Assembly (NCBI GenBank): GCA_964588795.1
Contig: CAZPQN010000001.1
Location: 58,600 to 122,599, forward strand
DNA length: 64,000 nt
Source: CAZPQN01 sp964588795
Lineage (GTDB): Bacteria > Fidelibacterota > UBA2242
Direction: 5' to 3'
A program made the translations under genes and the position numbers. The notes beneath the pieces were generated by a model, which searched no databases, was not told the origin of the DNA, and saw only the letters and a program-made list of their open reading frames with translations. This document shows, piece by piece, positions 17,785-27,267 of this stretch. Position 1 is the first letter of the stretch. Every line of letters begins with the position of its first letter.

Positions 17785-19029
17785 TTATTGTCCTCGCAAT
17801 GCTTCCGCGAAAATAGGTAATCCCGGATCAACGTCATTATAATATTCCGGTAACAGTACAAGATTTACCCGATCGTTGGGTCGGAACAAACAATCATGGC
17901 GGGCTGAAAAGCGCAGGGGCATTTCGTCGCCGCGACTCTGATCCTGATTCCAGTGCATCCATTGACGGCGATTACCGGTCATTTCATATAGACGCCATCC
18001 TCCGTTCAAGTTTACTCCGACGATTCCGTGATTAAAATCCAAATCCTGGCGTCTGCCATCCGGCATGACATAATTCTTCAGGGTCACTTTCTGAAAATGC
18101 AACCGGGCTGGGACACCCACCGCCCGGCATAAAGCTACCGCTAAGATAGAACGTTGAAATCCGCGATTGCCTCCGCATCGCAAAATCTCAGAAGCAATCA
18201 TTGACTGGCAGTGCCGTTCATTAGCGCTGTCACGGACAAACTCGAATATTTTCAGCGCCCGGTCGGCGTCAGTCGTTAATCCGGCGGTCAAACTCCAGGC
18301 CTTCTCATAAACCGCCGTATGATAGGCGTTCAGCGTGCGCGTCACCCGCAATTCGTCGGGAAACAAAATCCGTTGTGCGACTTTGACCGCCGCAGTCTCG
18401 AAGTACGGCCAGTTTACAGTCACAATATTATCATCCACGACATAGACCTGTTTTCGCAACCGCGCTCCTGATTGCCGCAAAATTTCGTACACATCTGGAT
18501 GTCCGGTAGCTCGCCGGTTGGTTAGTATATCAGCCGAAGCGAGCAGATGAGCTCCATGACAGATGGCCGCCAACGTCAACTGCTTGTCATGGGCTTGTCG
18601 GATTAGCGTTACAACGCGCAGGCTGTCATGCTTTAATAAATTGGCCGGGCTGTTGCCACCCGGAAAGAACAAAGCATCGTACCGATTCAGTTCAATTTCA
18701 CCCAACAAATAATCGACATTGATACTCCGGCGTTCTGAGTTATCCCAGACTCCGCCGGAAGGTTGCCAGACATGTCCACTTAAATCCCGTGAAGTACCGG
18801 CGACTTCGACCTGGGCACCCCATTTTTTCCACCATTTACTGATTTCGAAATACTCGCCAAAATCAAAATCATCGCCGACAATAATCAGGATATTCTTTCC
18901 CGTCAGGTCAAATTTGTAATCCTGCCCCAAACTTTCCCACCAAATCTTACTGCAAAGGGTGTGCGTACCTAGAATAAAAACCGTGCAGATTGCCCAGACC
19001 CACAAAATATTGCGCCACCGGATTGCCAT
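17785..19029 (-). CDS. Membrane-anchored DJ-1/PfpI-like protein fused to a transglutaminase-like domain lacking the catalytic Cys
   Basis: 414 aa from ATG 19029, which has AGGAG 4 nt upstream. The N-terminal hydrophobic stretch is a signal or anchor. Numbering from the GTG one codon earlier, residues 45-225 are DJ-1/PfpI with LTLAAICHGAHLLASA (C158 at the nucleophile elbow). Residues 250-355 match a transglutaminase core: GFQRSILAVALCRAVGVPARL then DFNHGIVGVNLNGGWRLYE. By alignment with the usual G-x-C-x-x-x-A segment the catalytic Cys is a Gly (about 291), while His (335) is kept. The second domain may bind rather than cleave or crosslink. Followed by the SGNH lipoprotein after 1 nt. Confidence 0.8.
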   Translation of the reverse strand: MAIRWRNILWVWAICTVFILGTHTLCSKIWWESLGQDYKFDLTGKNILIIVGDDFDFGEYFEISKWWKKWGAQVEVAGTSRDLSGHVWQPSGGVWDNSERRSINVDYLLGEIELNRYDALFFPGGNSPANLLKHDSLRVVTLIRQAHDKQLTLAAICHGAHLLASADILTNRRATGHPDVYEILRQSGARLRKQVYVVDDNIVTVNWPYFETAAVKVAQRILFPDELRVTRTLNAYHTAVYEKAWSLTAGLTTDADRALKIFEFVRDSANERHCQSMIASEILRCGGNRGFQRSILAVALCRAVGVPARLHFQKVTLKNYVMPDGRRQDLDFNHGIVGVNLNGGWRLYEMTGNRRQWMHWNQDQSRGDEMPLRFSARHDCLFRPNDRVNLVLLPEYYNDVDPGLPIFAEALRGQ

Positions 19030-19213
19030 CACGCTCCTCTCCCGCCGGATTGATCTTGATATGCACTGCTGATAACCATCGCGCTGAATTTACAGCACTT
19101 GAATTCCTTCACAACCCGGAATCGACAAACGGTCAGTGCACCGGCTCAATTGAAGCTCAATAATCAGAACCTTTATGGTAAAGTAATTGGCGCTTTGACC
19201 CTAAAAGCTCGGT

Positions 19214-19257
19214 AAAAATGCGCCCAGCCCGCACAGCGTTGATCTGTACGGGCTGGG
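19214..19257 (-). terminator. Rho-independent terminator downstream of the S9-like gene
   Basis: A perfect 9-bp stem CCCAGCCCG / CGGGCTGGG (19223-19231 with 19249-19257) with an extra inner ACAG/CTGT pairing. On the minus strand it is followed by GCATTTTTACC (A-run 19214-19218 on the plus strand). It separates the S9-like gene from the DJ-1 gene. Confidence 0.85.
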
Positions 19258-19298
19258 TTGGTATGCGCTACTGGCAGAAACTGAATCTCGTGCGATCT

Positions 19299-21077
19299 CT
19301 ACTTCAGGAACTGCTCCACGGCGGTGTATATTTTCAGCAGACTGCCATCCTCAACGGCCCCGGTTTGGTCACGGGGTAAACTGAGGTAACGCACATTCAT
19401 TCCCTTTTTCGTCCATTGATTGACGATTACTCCAATGAGTTGGTCTCCGCTGAGATCATAGTTGTTGATGTTTGTTGTTTGTAACGGTCCCTGAATTATA
19501 TCCAACGGTACTGCCATACTTTTATGATCGGTAGACTGGACAACAGTTACGGTTTGCTTTGAGCTATGCCTCAAATCTTGCAGACTGCACAGCGCCACCG
19601 AGCCATCTATCTCTTCGGAACAAACCGTGACACGATTGACGTCTACTAATCCGCAAGTATTCAACGCCGCTAATCCATCCGTCAGGTCATCCGGCAATTT
19701 CGACAACCAAGTCGGATAATCGACCTGCTGATATTGATGACCGTAGCCGGCTGACCCGCGTAAATCCAGTTTTAAAACGGCATACCCGCGGTTGGCCAGA
19801 AACTGTATTTTTTCATCAAATTCCCAGCCGCACCGTTTGCGACAATTCACTGCAGGAATAACTACCAGGGGTAATTTTTTCCGGCGGTGCTCACGCGGTA
19901 CGGTCAAATATCCGGCCATGATCTGCCCATCCCGCGCCTTGAAATGAAAAAGGCGGGTCTCGGCCAAGCTCTTTTCCGGCAACCAGGGCATTTCCGCCGC
20001 GAGATACTGCAGCTGCCCCTCTGCCCCATTGTAAAGATAATACGCGCCTTTCTGACGATCGCTGGTCAATCGGACTATTAAATTTTCAGCTTTTTGATCA
20101 GCCGCAACAATCTCAATTAAATAACCCGGCTTTCTCTTTTTAATCATATCAGCAACCTGCTGAATTTTGGCGGCATTATAGACGCTCAGGGTATACCAGG
20201 TCGTCAAACGGAGCGCATACAATTCAGGCGCAGTACAAGTCACCGGAACATCTGCCAGCCCCCGACTGGTAAAGTCATAATAGCCATTTCCGGCGACAGT
20301 CCTGATTTCCTGACCACTTTCCGGATCAAACAGCACCACCTCGACTCTATCGCGGTTTCTATTGGTATAAACGTAAACCAATTGATTATCCTCTGCGAAA
20401 AAAGCCGGGATGAAAGTCGTCTCGCCAGCCAAGGTCGCCACTACCCGCCAGGCCTGTCCGTCTCCAGCGGAGTAAGATACTATTTGTTTATCGCTATTGC
20501 TGGCAATGGTCAGGCGCAGCTGACCATCACGATCAAACAGCCAGTCGCTGACCTTGCCGGGATTGCGATAATACAATTTCATTACTCCCCCGGCAACATC
20601 CACGGCATACAAATCAAAATCCGGTTGTCCATCATTTTTTAGCGCCACGATGAGCTCCGCCGCCGGAATCAGGGGTACCGCAATGACCTTGGCTTCTGAA
20701 ATAGGTGTTTGGTTAAGACGAACGGTACGATCATTTTTTAAGTCCAACAACTGCATTTGGACTCCCGATTCAGAGTCAGTTCGATAGAGACTGACAATGT
20801 TCTCGTCGCTAATCCAATAATAGCTGAGTATATCAGCTACTGAATCTTTCAGCAAACTGCAGGAATCGCCGGTCTTTCGATCATAACAGACAAGATTTTG
20901 CGTACCACCATAAGAGCGAATGTAACTTAGACAATGCCCCGACGGCGAAATCTTAAAATCTGTTTTTTCAGGAAGTCGAAAAAAATCTTCTGCCGGAATA
21001 ATTTCACCGGCCAGAGCTGACAATTGGAGTGTCAGGGTTAACAAACCAGTCACACAAAGATAAGTTAAATGTTGCAT
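19299..21077 (-). CDS. S9 prolyl-oligopeptidase-like protein that appears to lack its catalytic residues
   Basis: 592 aa from ATG 21077 (GAGGTG 5 nt upstream), starting with a signal peptide MQHLTYLCVTGLLTLTLQL. The N-terminal two thirds resemble a beta-propeller. From about residue 405 the alpha/beta-hydrolase part is recognisable: LPLVVIPAV, FLANRGYAVLKLDLRGSAGYG and DDLTDGLAALNTCGLVDVNRV. Where active members have G-x-S-Y-G-G, this protein has VCSEEIDGS, so the Ser nucleophile is absent, and the usual H near the end is replaced (LPRDQTGAVEDG). Probably a non-enzymatic relative used for binding. Monocistronic by its flanks: a terminator follows. Confidence 0.8.
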   Translation of the reverse strand: MQHLTYLCVTGLLTLTLQLSALAGEIIPAEDFFRLPEKTDFKISPSGHCLSYIRSYGGTQNLVCYDRKTGDSCSLLKDSVADILSYYWISDENIVSLYRTDSESGVQMQLLDLKNDRTVRLNQTPISEAKVIAVPLIPAAELIVALKNDGQPDFDLYAVDVAGGVMKLYYRNPGKVSDWLFDRDGQLRLTIASNSDKQIVSYSAGDGQAWRVVATLAGETTFIPAFFAEDNQLVYVYTNRNRDRVEVVLFDPESGQEIRTVAGNGYYDFTSRGLADVPVTCTAPELYALRLTTWYTLSVYNAAKIQQVADMIKKRKPGYLIEIVAADQKAENLIVRLTSDRQKGAYYLYNGAEGQLQYLAAEMPWLPEKSLAETRLFHFKARDGQIMAGYLTVPREHRRKKLPLVVIPAVNCRKRCGWEFDEKIQFLANRGYAVLKLDLRGSAGYGHQYQQVDYPTWLSKLPDDLTDGLAALNTCGLVDVNRVTVCSEEIDGSVALCSLQDLRHSSKQTVTVVQSTDHKSMAVPLDIIQGPLQTTNINNYDLSGDQLIGVIVNQWTKKGMNVRYLSLPRDQTGAVEDGSLLKIYTAVEQFLK

Positions 21078-21168
21078 TTTGCACCTCACAATTTTGTTAT
21101 TAAATAACCAATCCACATACACCTCTTAAGACTGTTTAAGGACCGATTCGTCCAAAACTTTCGATGAG

Positions 21169-21190
21169 CGGTAAAAAACACCGTTTACCG
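21169..21190 (-). other. Hairpin upstream of the S9-like gene
   Basis: A perfect 7-bp stem CGGTAAA / TTTACCG with an 8-nt loop, in the 244-bp space between the PD40 gene stop and the S9-like gene start. There is no T-run right after the stem on the minus strand, so it may be a structured leader or a weak terminator of the PD40 gene. Confidence 0.3.
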
Positions 21191-21321
21191 GTCAGAGCGA
21201 AATTCAGGGTTTTTCCCCCGTTAATCAGGTATCAGGTCGTCGCTATAGCCGGGAATGGAAGATCGATCATCGGCTGCACCAGTCGGCGTAACCGGGCAGG
21301 GCAAACGATGATTAGGGGTAT

Positions 21322-22362
21322 TTAAAAACCTGCCGGGCGGAGTCGGTTGATTACCTCAGCGGATACCCACCAGATGGCCGGATTGCCATTCCCTGCCGTG
21401 AGGTTGAATTCCAGCAATTTAGGATAGGTCATCGGTTGCCCTGTACTGAAAAAATCGGGAGTCTGGCGCGCCGACATAAAGAAGAAATATTTGCCGTCCG
21501 GCGATACATAGGGCGAAAATTCCAATCCTCCGGCTGTATTTATCTGGTCGCCTAAATTGAGCGGTTCACTCCACTGATCCTGCTGATTGCGAAACACGAC
21601 ATAATAATCAGTAGCTCCGCGAGTATCCTTCATGCCCACCGCACACACAATCAGATAGCTTTCATCCGGTGCGATAAATGCATTAAAGCGGGTCGTACCG
21701 CAGTTGACCTGTTCGGGCAATTTTTCAGGTATTGAGTATCGGCCATTCACCAACCGCGAACGCCAGATTTCATTACTTCGAACGGAGGTTTGCCGCGTAA
21801 AGTACAGCGTCCCCCCGCTGGTCACTGCGGGGAAATACTCATCACCCGCAGAATTTACGACCGTATCAATTGTTGCAGGAGCAGTCCAGTCGGTTCCGAT
21901 TCGCTCCATTACCCAAATGTCCCACTGTTTATTGTTCCGGTGATGCAGGGGATCCGGTTGGTTGGAGACGAAGAAAAAACGCCGTCCGTCGGGCGAGATA
22001 AAAGGTTCACCGTACAAATAACGCGCATCACTGGCCCAGGGCACCACTTCCGGAGTTGACCAGCGCCCTTGATTTTCCCGCATTCTCAGGATAGTCGAAA
22101 CCGTATAGTTGCCGACGGCGATGCAATAATATATTTCCCTGGCATCAGGCATCATGGTAATATCCCGTGTATATAAACCGGCATTGAGAATGCCCGGAGC
22201 AAAAATCTGCGGGGTCAGTCCGGGCGTTGTTTGTCCAAGATAGGGACCACGTAAATTAGGGTTCGTTTTGTTCGCCGGCTGACCAAAACCGAGACTCGTA
22301 AGGGAAACCCAGATGACGATATTACGTAGCGCCGTTAGCTGCCCCGTGCAATTCGTTTTCAT
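21322..22362 (-). CDS. Secreted PD40/TolB-like beta-propeller protein
   Basis: 346 aa from ATG 22362; an upstream extension of 44 codons has no signal-like or conserved content, while the residues after 22362 carry a hydrophobic stretch (ALRNIVIWVSLTSLGFGQ) that fits a signal peptide. Repeated motifs such as EPFISPDGRRFFFVSNQP and FSPYVSPDGKYFFFMSARQ mark PD40-type blades, with F-x-P-D-G turns at each. AAAGG is 9 nt before the ATG. Probably periplasmic or surface-bound; its ligand is unknown. It lies downstream of the TolC-family gene on the same strand. Confidence 0.75.
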   Translation of the reverse strand: MKTNCTGQLTALRNIVIWVSLTSLGFGQPANKTNPNLRGPYLGQTTPGLTPQIFAPGILNAGLYTRDITMMPDAREIYYCIAVGNYTVSTILRMRENQGRWSTPEVVPWASDARYLYGEPFISPDGRRFFFVSNQPDPLHHRNNKQWDIWVMERIGTDWTAPATIDTVVNSAGDEYFPAVTSGGTLYFTRQTSVRSNEIWRSRLVNGRYSIPEKLPEQVNCGTTRFNAFIAPDESYLIVCAVGMKDTRGATDYYVVFRNQQDQWSEPLNLGDQINTAGGLEFSPYVSPDGKYFFFMSARQTPDFFSTGQPMTYPKLLEFNLTAGNGNPAIWWVSAEVINRLRPAGF

Positions 22363-22589
22363 CCTGCCCGCCTTTCCATTGATGCTGACCCATTCATATG
22401 GAATGAACCTAACCTTCGTGCAGTTGCGGATAAAGCCTCTTTCGGTGAATGGCAGAAAGAAACGATAGAAGGTCGCTCCCGTAACGACCGCCATATTTCA
22501 TATCGAACGCCCCTGAGCGATGCGATTCAGCGGATCAGGAATTCACTGACAAGGTTCTGGACTGAGTGGTCGTTAAACAAAACAATCAG

Positions 22590-24137
22590 TCATTCGCTGA
22601 AATTGTCGATGCCCCGCCGTTCGAGCAGACTGCCTTCGGTCAGATAAAGCTCGACCAGAGCATTTAAATATGTCACCAGGGCGCGGGCTTCGTCCAGCTG
22701 GCTGGCAGTATAATCGCGCTGAGTCTGCAAGACCAGGAGGTTGGTGGATTTGCCGACCCGGAACTTTTCCAACTCGGCGTCCGATTTTTTCGCCTGCAAT
22801 TCGCGCGTTATGCGGGTCGCTTCGATCTGTTGCCGTGCCCGGAGCACTTCGGTGTAGGTCGTATGAACATCCAACTGCACCAATTTTTCCAAATTGGCTA
22901 CGGCCAATGCCTGTTGCTCATGGTCAAGTCGCGCCCGCCGGTTCTGGGCCTGTGCCTGCCGATTGGGAACTGGCAGAGCAAAATTTAAACCGGCGTTGGC
23001 CTGATAATAAGGGCTGGTGACATCCGGAGTTGCCTCTTTAAAACTCTCGGCGTAAGCTGTCCGACCGAGACTGATAAAAACATCCAGGCGGGGCAACAGC
23101 CCGTTCCGGGTGCGGGCTACCTCGAGTTGACTTTTGGCCAACTGCAAACGGGCTTGCTGAAGGTCAGGGCGGCACTTCAGACTGATGGCAACATGAGTTT
23201 GGATTACATCTAGAGTATCAGTGGGTAAAAAGGGGCTATCCAGCGGTACCGGAGTTTTGTACCAGAGCGAATCCTGGCGGGGATTTAATAAATATAAAAA
23301 CCGCAGACGGGCCTGTTCGTAGCGACTCTGGGCATCGATCAGGGCACTTTGCCTGACTGCCAATTCGGCCTCCACTGCCGCCAGTTCCAGCTCCGGCAAT
23401 CTACCCACCTTGACCCGTTCTGCTGATTCTATTAACTGCTGGCGGGCTAATTCCAGCGACCGGTTTTGAATTTTGACTTCCTGATCTGTCAGGTAAAGGG
23501 TCCAGTAACTTTGTTCAATATCGGCGATGACATTTTCCGCAATTCCTTGCAATTCCGAATTGGAGATGTCCAAATCGAGACGGGCTTTGCGTAAGCCGAT
23601 CAAGTTGGATTTAAATCCGAAACCCTGCAGGAGGGATTGGGTAACAGTTAATCCAATCGTACCGGCATATTGATCGGTGTAGAGATTGGAGACGGAACCG
23701 GTCATGCCGGACGTCAAACTGAGCACTGTACCGGTCGGCAGGAATCCCGTCACCCCTGCATTGACATCGAACCGTTCCTCCTCATACGCGAATGGAGTGT
23801 AAGCCGTCCCTAACCGTCTTAACGAGCTGATGGTAGTGCGTTGCCCGCTGACAGTGACGGACGGATCGAATGCCGCGCGTTGTTCTCCGACGTAGGTCTG
23901 CATAATTTCCGGTTTGATCCGCTGAATCGTCACGGTCGGGTTATTTTCTAAACCAATGATGACCGCATCCTGTATCCCGATCCGCAAAGTGTCTTCTCCC
24001 GAACGGACTGATTGGGTCTTCGACCGCGATTGCCCGGCGGCGTTCAAAGTGAGCATAACGCAAAACAGATACAGTCCGAACCTGAACCACCCAAACAATC
24101 TGAGCAACCTGCCTACCGACTTTCCCCAGTACTTCAC
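22590..24137 (-). CDS. TolC-family outer-membrane efflux protein
   Basis: 515 aa with a signal peptide. Two long helical halves in the outer-membrane efflux pattern: QSLLQGFGFKSNLIGLRKARLD near residue 165-186 and AGLNFALPVPNRQAQAQNRRA near 380-400, each with the family's coiled-coil heptads after it. It is the outer-membrane channel of the RND system beside it. GTG start overlaps the RND stop (GTGA), so translation is coupled. Its partner pump is next and the adaptor follows; the order adaptor, pump, channel in transcription is standard. Confidence 0.93.
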   Translation of the reverse strand: MKYWGKSVGRLLRLFGWFRFGLYLFCVMLTLNAAGQSRSKTQSVRSGEDTLRIGIQDAVIIGLENNPTVTIQRIKPEIMQTYVGEQRAAFDPSVTVSGQRTTISSLRRLGTAYTPFAYEEERFDVNAGVTGFLPTGTVLSLTSGMTGSVSNLYTDQYAGTIGLTVTQSLLQGFGFKSNLIGLRKARLDLDISNSELQGIAENVIADIEQSYWTLYLTDQEVKIQNRSLELARQQLIESAERVKVGRLPELELAAVEAELAVRQSALIDAQSRYEQARLRFLYLLNPRQDSLWYKTPVPLDSPFLPTDTLDVIQTHVAISLKCRPDLQQARLQLAKSQLEVARTRNGLLPRLDVFISLGRTAYAESFKEATPDVTSPYYQANAGLNFALPVPNRQAQAQNRRARLDHEQQALAVANLEKLVQLDVHTTYTEVLRARQQIEATRITRELQAKKSDAELEKFRVGKSTNLLVLQTQRDYTASQLDEARALVTYLNALVELYLTEGSLLERRGIDNFSE

Positions 24138-27100
24138 CGTAGTTCCGGCTCCTGGTGTTTACTGAGCCGTTGCTCGAAAACCGAATAGACTACTGGTATC
24201 AATACTAATGTTATCAAGGTTGAGCTGAGCAGTCCACCGATGACTACTCTGGCTAAAGGTGCCTGCGTTTCACCGCCTTCGCCCCAGCCCAAAGAAAGTG
24301 GCAGTAAACCCAGAACGGTCGTCAGGGTTGTCATTAAAATTGGTCGTAAACGGCGGCTTCCGGCAGTCCGAATAGCCTCGCTAAGCGGCAGCTTAGCGCG
24401 CCGACGCAGCTGATTGGTATAATCAACCAAGAGAATGGCATTATTGACCACGATACCGGCCAACATGATGCAACCGATGAAAGCCTGCATGCTGAATATC
24501 GTCCCCGTCAGGATCATGGTGAAGACCACCCCGATTACGCCTAATGGAATGGAGAACAATACCACCAAGGGATCACGAAATGATTCAAACTGACCCGCCA
24601 TCACCATATAAATCAGGAAAATCGCCAGCACCAGTCCGACTAATAACTCGCGGAAAGCTTTCTGCTGTTCTTCGTAGTCGCCTCCGAACAAGATGGCAAA
24701 GTTGCGCGGAATCGGTACGGAACGGATTTCATGCCGAATATCGCTGATCACCGAGCCCATATCGCGCCCGGTGAAATTTGCCTCGATGGTAATAATCCGC
24801 TCCTGGTCTTTGCGTTCGATAGAGACCGGGCCTTCCTGATTTACCACCTGTACGACATTGCGGAGGACGACGGGTTCACCGCGGTTATTAATCACCGTCA
24901 GGTCCAATAACTCTCCCAGGTCCTGACGATCCTCTTCACTCAGCCGGACGAGTATCCGATATTGTCTGCCGCCATCGCGGTAATAAGACGCCTGAGTACC
25001 ACCAACGGCGGTTTGCAGGGCATCTCCAATGCGGGATACGCCCAAACCCAAGTCCGCGGCTTTCTGACGGTCAATATAAACAATCTGTTCCGGACTGCCT
25101 TCCTGACGACTGATCCGGGTATCGGTGATGCCGGGAATTTTCTGGATAAGGGCATCAACGCGTTTGGCAAGCTGGTGCGCGATTTCCAAATCATAGCCAC
25201 GGATTTCTACGCTGATGGTACTGGATGAGGTCGTCCCTGCCCGCATGATAAACAGTCCTTGCCCGGCGCGACTGCGCAGAGTCACTCCTGGCAGTCCAAT
25301 CAATTGACGACGCAAGTCGTTTGCGACCTGTTCACTACTGCGCTTCCGCTCACCCCGTGGAACTAACCTGATCCGGACTTCCGCCGTGTGTCCTCCCGAC
25401 GAACTGCCATAGCCACTGCCGCCGATATTGGACAACATCGAAATCGCCTCCGGGACTTCCCGACGCACAACCGACTCAACGGTTTTGACCGCTTGATCAA
25501 CCACCTCAAGACGGCTCCCGACTGCCATCTCGATATTGACCCTGACTTCACTTTCATCGGTGGCCGGCATCAGTTCAACCCCTACGAAACGGATCAAAAT
25601 AATCGCGATGATCAACAAACTGCCGGCAATCGCCACGACGGTTTTTTTGTGAGCCAGCGACCAGCCCAATAGTTGCGCGTAGCGGCGCTCTATTCGTAAA
25701 AAGGTTTCCTCGCTGTAGGCATATAGCCGATGCAGCAGATTTTCGTTCTGGTAATGCTCGGCACTCTGATAATGTAAAAAACGCGAGGATAACATAGGGA
25801 TCAGCGTCAGCGCCACCGTTAGCGAACATAACAGCGAAAAACTGACCACATAGGCCATTTGCTGAAACATAATCCCCGAAATCCCGCGGATGAAAATCAC
25901 CGGTATAAAAACGACTAAAGTCGTCAGTGTGCTGGCCATGATCGCGGACCAGACCTCTGCCGTTCCGTCCAAGGCACTTTGCGTGTAATGCGCCCCGCTT
26001 TCCCGGTGCCGGTAGATATTTTCCAGCACCACAATGGCATTGTCCACCAACATCCCGATGCCCAGCGCCAGCCCTCCAAAAGTAATCGTGTTGAGCGTGA
26101 ATTTGCCGAAGTACATCAACCCAAAAGTGGCGATGATCGAAATCGGAATCGCAGTGGAAATGATCAGCGTGCTCGAAATATTCCGCAGGAAAAGAAACAA
26201 TATCAGCACCGCTAACGAACCTCCGAAAAGTACGGCTTTCCCCACATTGCTGATCGAATTTCGGATATAGACCGAGGTGTCCATCAGGGACAGTAGTCGG
26301 ATTTGCGGAATATCTCTATTGATAGCTGCCATTTCGCCGATTACCGCCTGAGCCACATTGACCGTATTCGAGCCCGATTGCTTATTGACTGCGATCCGCA
26401 GTCCAGGTTTACCGTCAATGCGTACCAACTGTCGCACTTCTTCCCAGGAATCCTGCACCTCAGCAATATCGCTGATCCTGATCGGAATGCCTTTACGTGT
26501 CGTGATGACGGTATTGCGAATCTCATCTAATGAATGATATTCTCCCTGAGTGCGTACTAAAATATCAAAATTACCTTTTTCGTATAACCCGGCAGGAATG
26601 TTACGGTTTTCATTCCGCAGGGCCGCAAGGACTAAATCGGTGGAAATGTTGAGGGCCTTTAATTGCGCGGCCTGCAGTGCAACATGAATTTCACGATATA
26701 AACCGCCGCGTATATCAACCGCGGCTACTCCGGGCACTCTTTCTAACCGGTACTTCACCTGATCCTCGACGATCTGACGCAGATCGAGTGGATTCAGGTC
26801 GCTGGCAACGCCAATCAGCATAATCGGAAAAGCCGAAAGATCGAATTTGCGGATTGTCGGACGGGCGATGTCTTCGGGCAGGCGGGTGATAATCCGGTCA
26901 ATCCGATCCCGGATATCGTTGGCGGCTACATCCAGATCGGTACCCCAGTTGAACAGCACCCGCACCATACTGCGTCCTTCCGAGGAAGTGGATGTGATTT
27001 CTTCCACTCCCTGAATCGCGGCCAAAGCTTCTTCGATCGGTCGGGAAATCGATTCCTCGATTTCCTGCGGCCCGACGTTTTCATAAGTCGTGATTACGGA

Positions 27101-27235
27101 GATGGTCGGAAAAGTAACTTCGGGCATCAAATCTATGGACAGCCGGCTGAAAGAAACTGCGCCCAGAGTGATCACAATCAGGTAAATAATCGTCGTCAGG
27201 ATCGGACGCTGAATAGGGCCGCGGGCGAAGTTCAT
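24134..27235 (-). CDS. RND-family efflux transporter, inner-membrane pump subunit
   Basis: 1033 aa, normal length for the HAE1 type. MNFARGPIQRPILTTIIYLIVITLGAV starts the first membrane segment; the 12-segment plan with two large periplasmic loops is visible. Family motifs: VTFPTISVITTYENVGPQEIEESISRP near residue 40-65, GLALGIGMLVDNAIVVLENI (one Asp where AcrB has an Asp pair) and GCIMLAGIVVNNAILLVDY. Uses the proton gradient to expel compounds; the substrate cannot be predicted. Starts 32 bp after the adaptor stop. The interrupted adaptor may make the pump nonfunctional if the TAG is real. Confidence 0.96.
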   Translation of the reverse strand: MNFARGPIQRPILTTIIYLIVITLGAVSFSRLSIDLMPEVTFPTISVITTYENVGPQEIEESISRPIEEALAAIQGVEEITSTSSEGRSMVRVLFNWGTDLDVAANDIRDRIDRIITRLPEDIARPTIRKFDLSAFPIMLIGVASDLNPLDLRQIVEDQVKYRLERVPGVAAVDIRGGLYREIHVALQAAQLKALNISTDLVLAALRNENRNIPAGLYEKGNFDILVRTQGEYHSLDEIRNTVITTRKGIPIRISDIAEVQDSWEEVRQLVRIDGKPGLRIAVNKQSGSNTVNVAQAVIGEMAAINRDIPQIRLLSLMDTSVYIRNSISNVGKAVLFGGSLAVLILFLFLRNISSTLIISTAIPISIIATFGLMYFGKFTLNTITFGGLALGIGMLVDNAIVVLENIYRHRESGAHYTQSALDGTAEVWSAIMASTLTTLVVFIPVIFIRGISGIMFQQMAYVVSFSLLCSLTVALTLIPMLSSRFLHYQSAEHYQNENLLHRLYAYSEETFLRIERRYAQLLGWSLAHKKTVVAIAGSLLIIAIILIRFVGVELMPATDESEVRVNIEMAVGSRLEVVDQAVKTVESVVRREVPEAISMLSNIGGSGYGSSSGGHTAEVRIRLVPRGERKRSSEQVANDLRRQLIGLPGVTLRSRAGQGLFIMRAGTTSSSTISVEIRGYDLEIAHQLAKRVDALIQKIPGITDTRISRQEGSPEQIVYIDRQKAADLGLGVSRIGDALQTAVGGTQASYYRDGGRQYRILVRLSEEDRQDLGELLDLTVINNRGEPVVLRNVVQVVNQEGPVSIERKDQERIITIEANFTGRDMGSVISDIRHEIRSVPIPRNFAILFGGDYEEQQKAFRELLVGLVLAIFLIYMVMAGQFESFRDPLVVLFSIPLGVIGVVFTMILTGTIFSMQAFIGCIMLAGIVVNNAILLVDYTNQLRRRAKLPLSEAIRTAGSRRLRPILMTTLTTVLGLLPLSLGWGEGGETQAPLARVVIGGLLSSTLITLVLIPVVYSVFEQRLSKHQEPELR

Positions 27236-27267
27236 TGACCGGCTCCCGGCTTAACCCGCGTCTCCGC

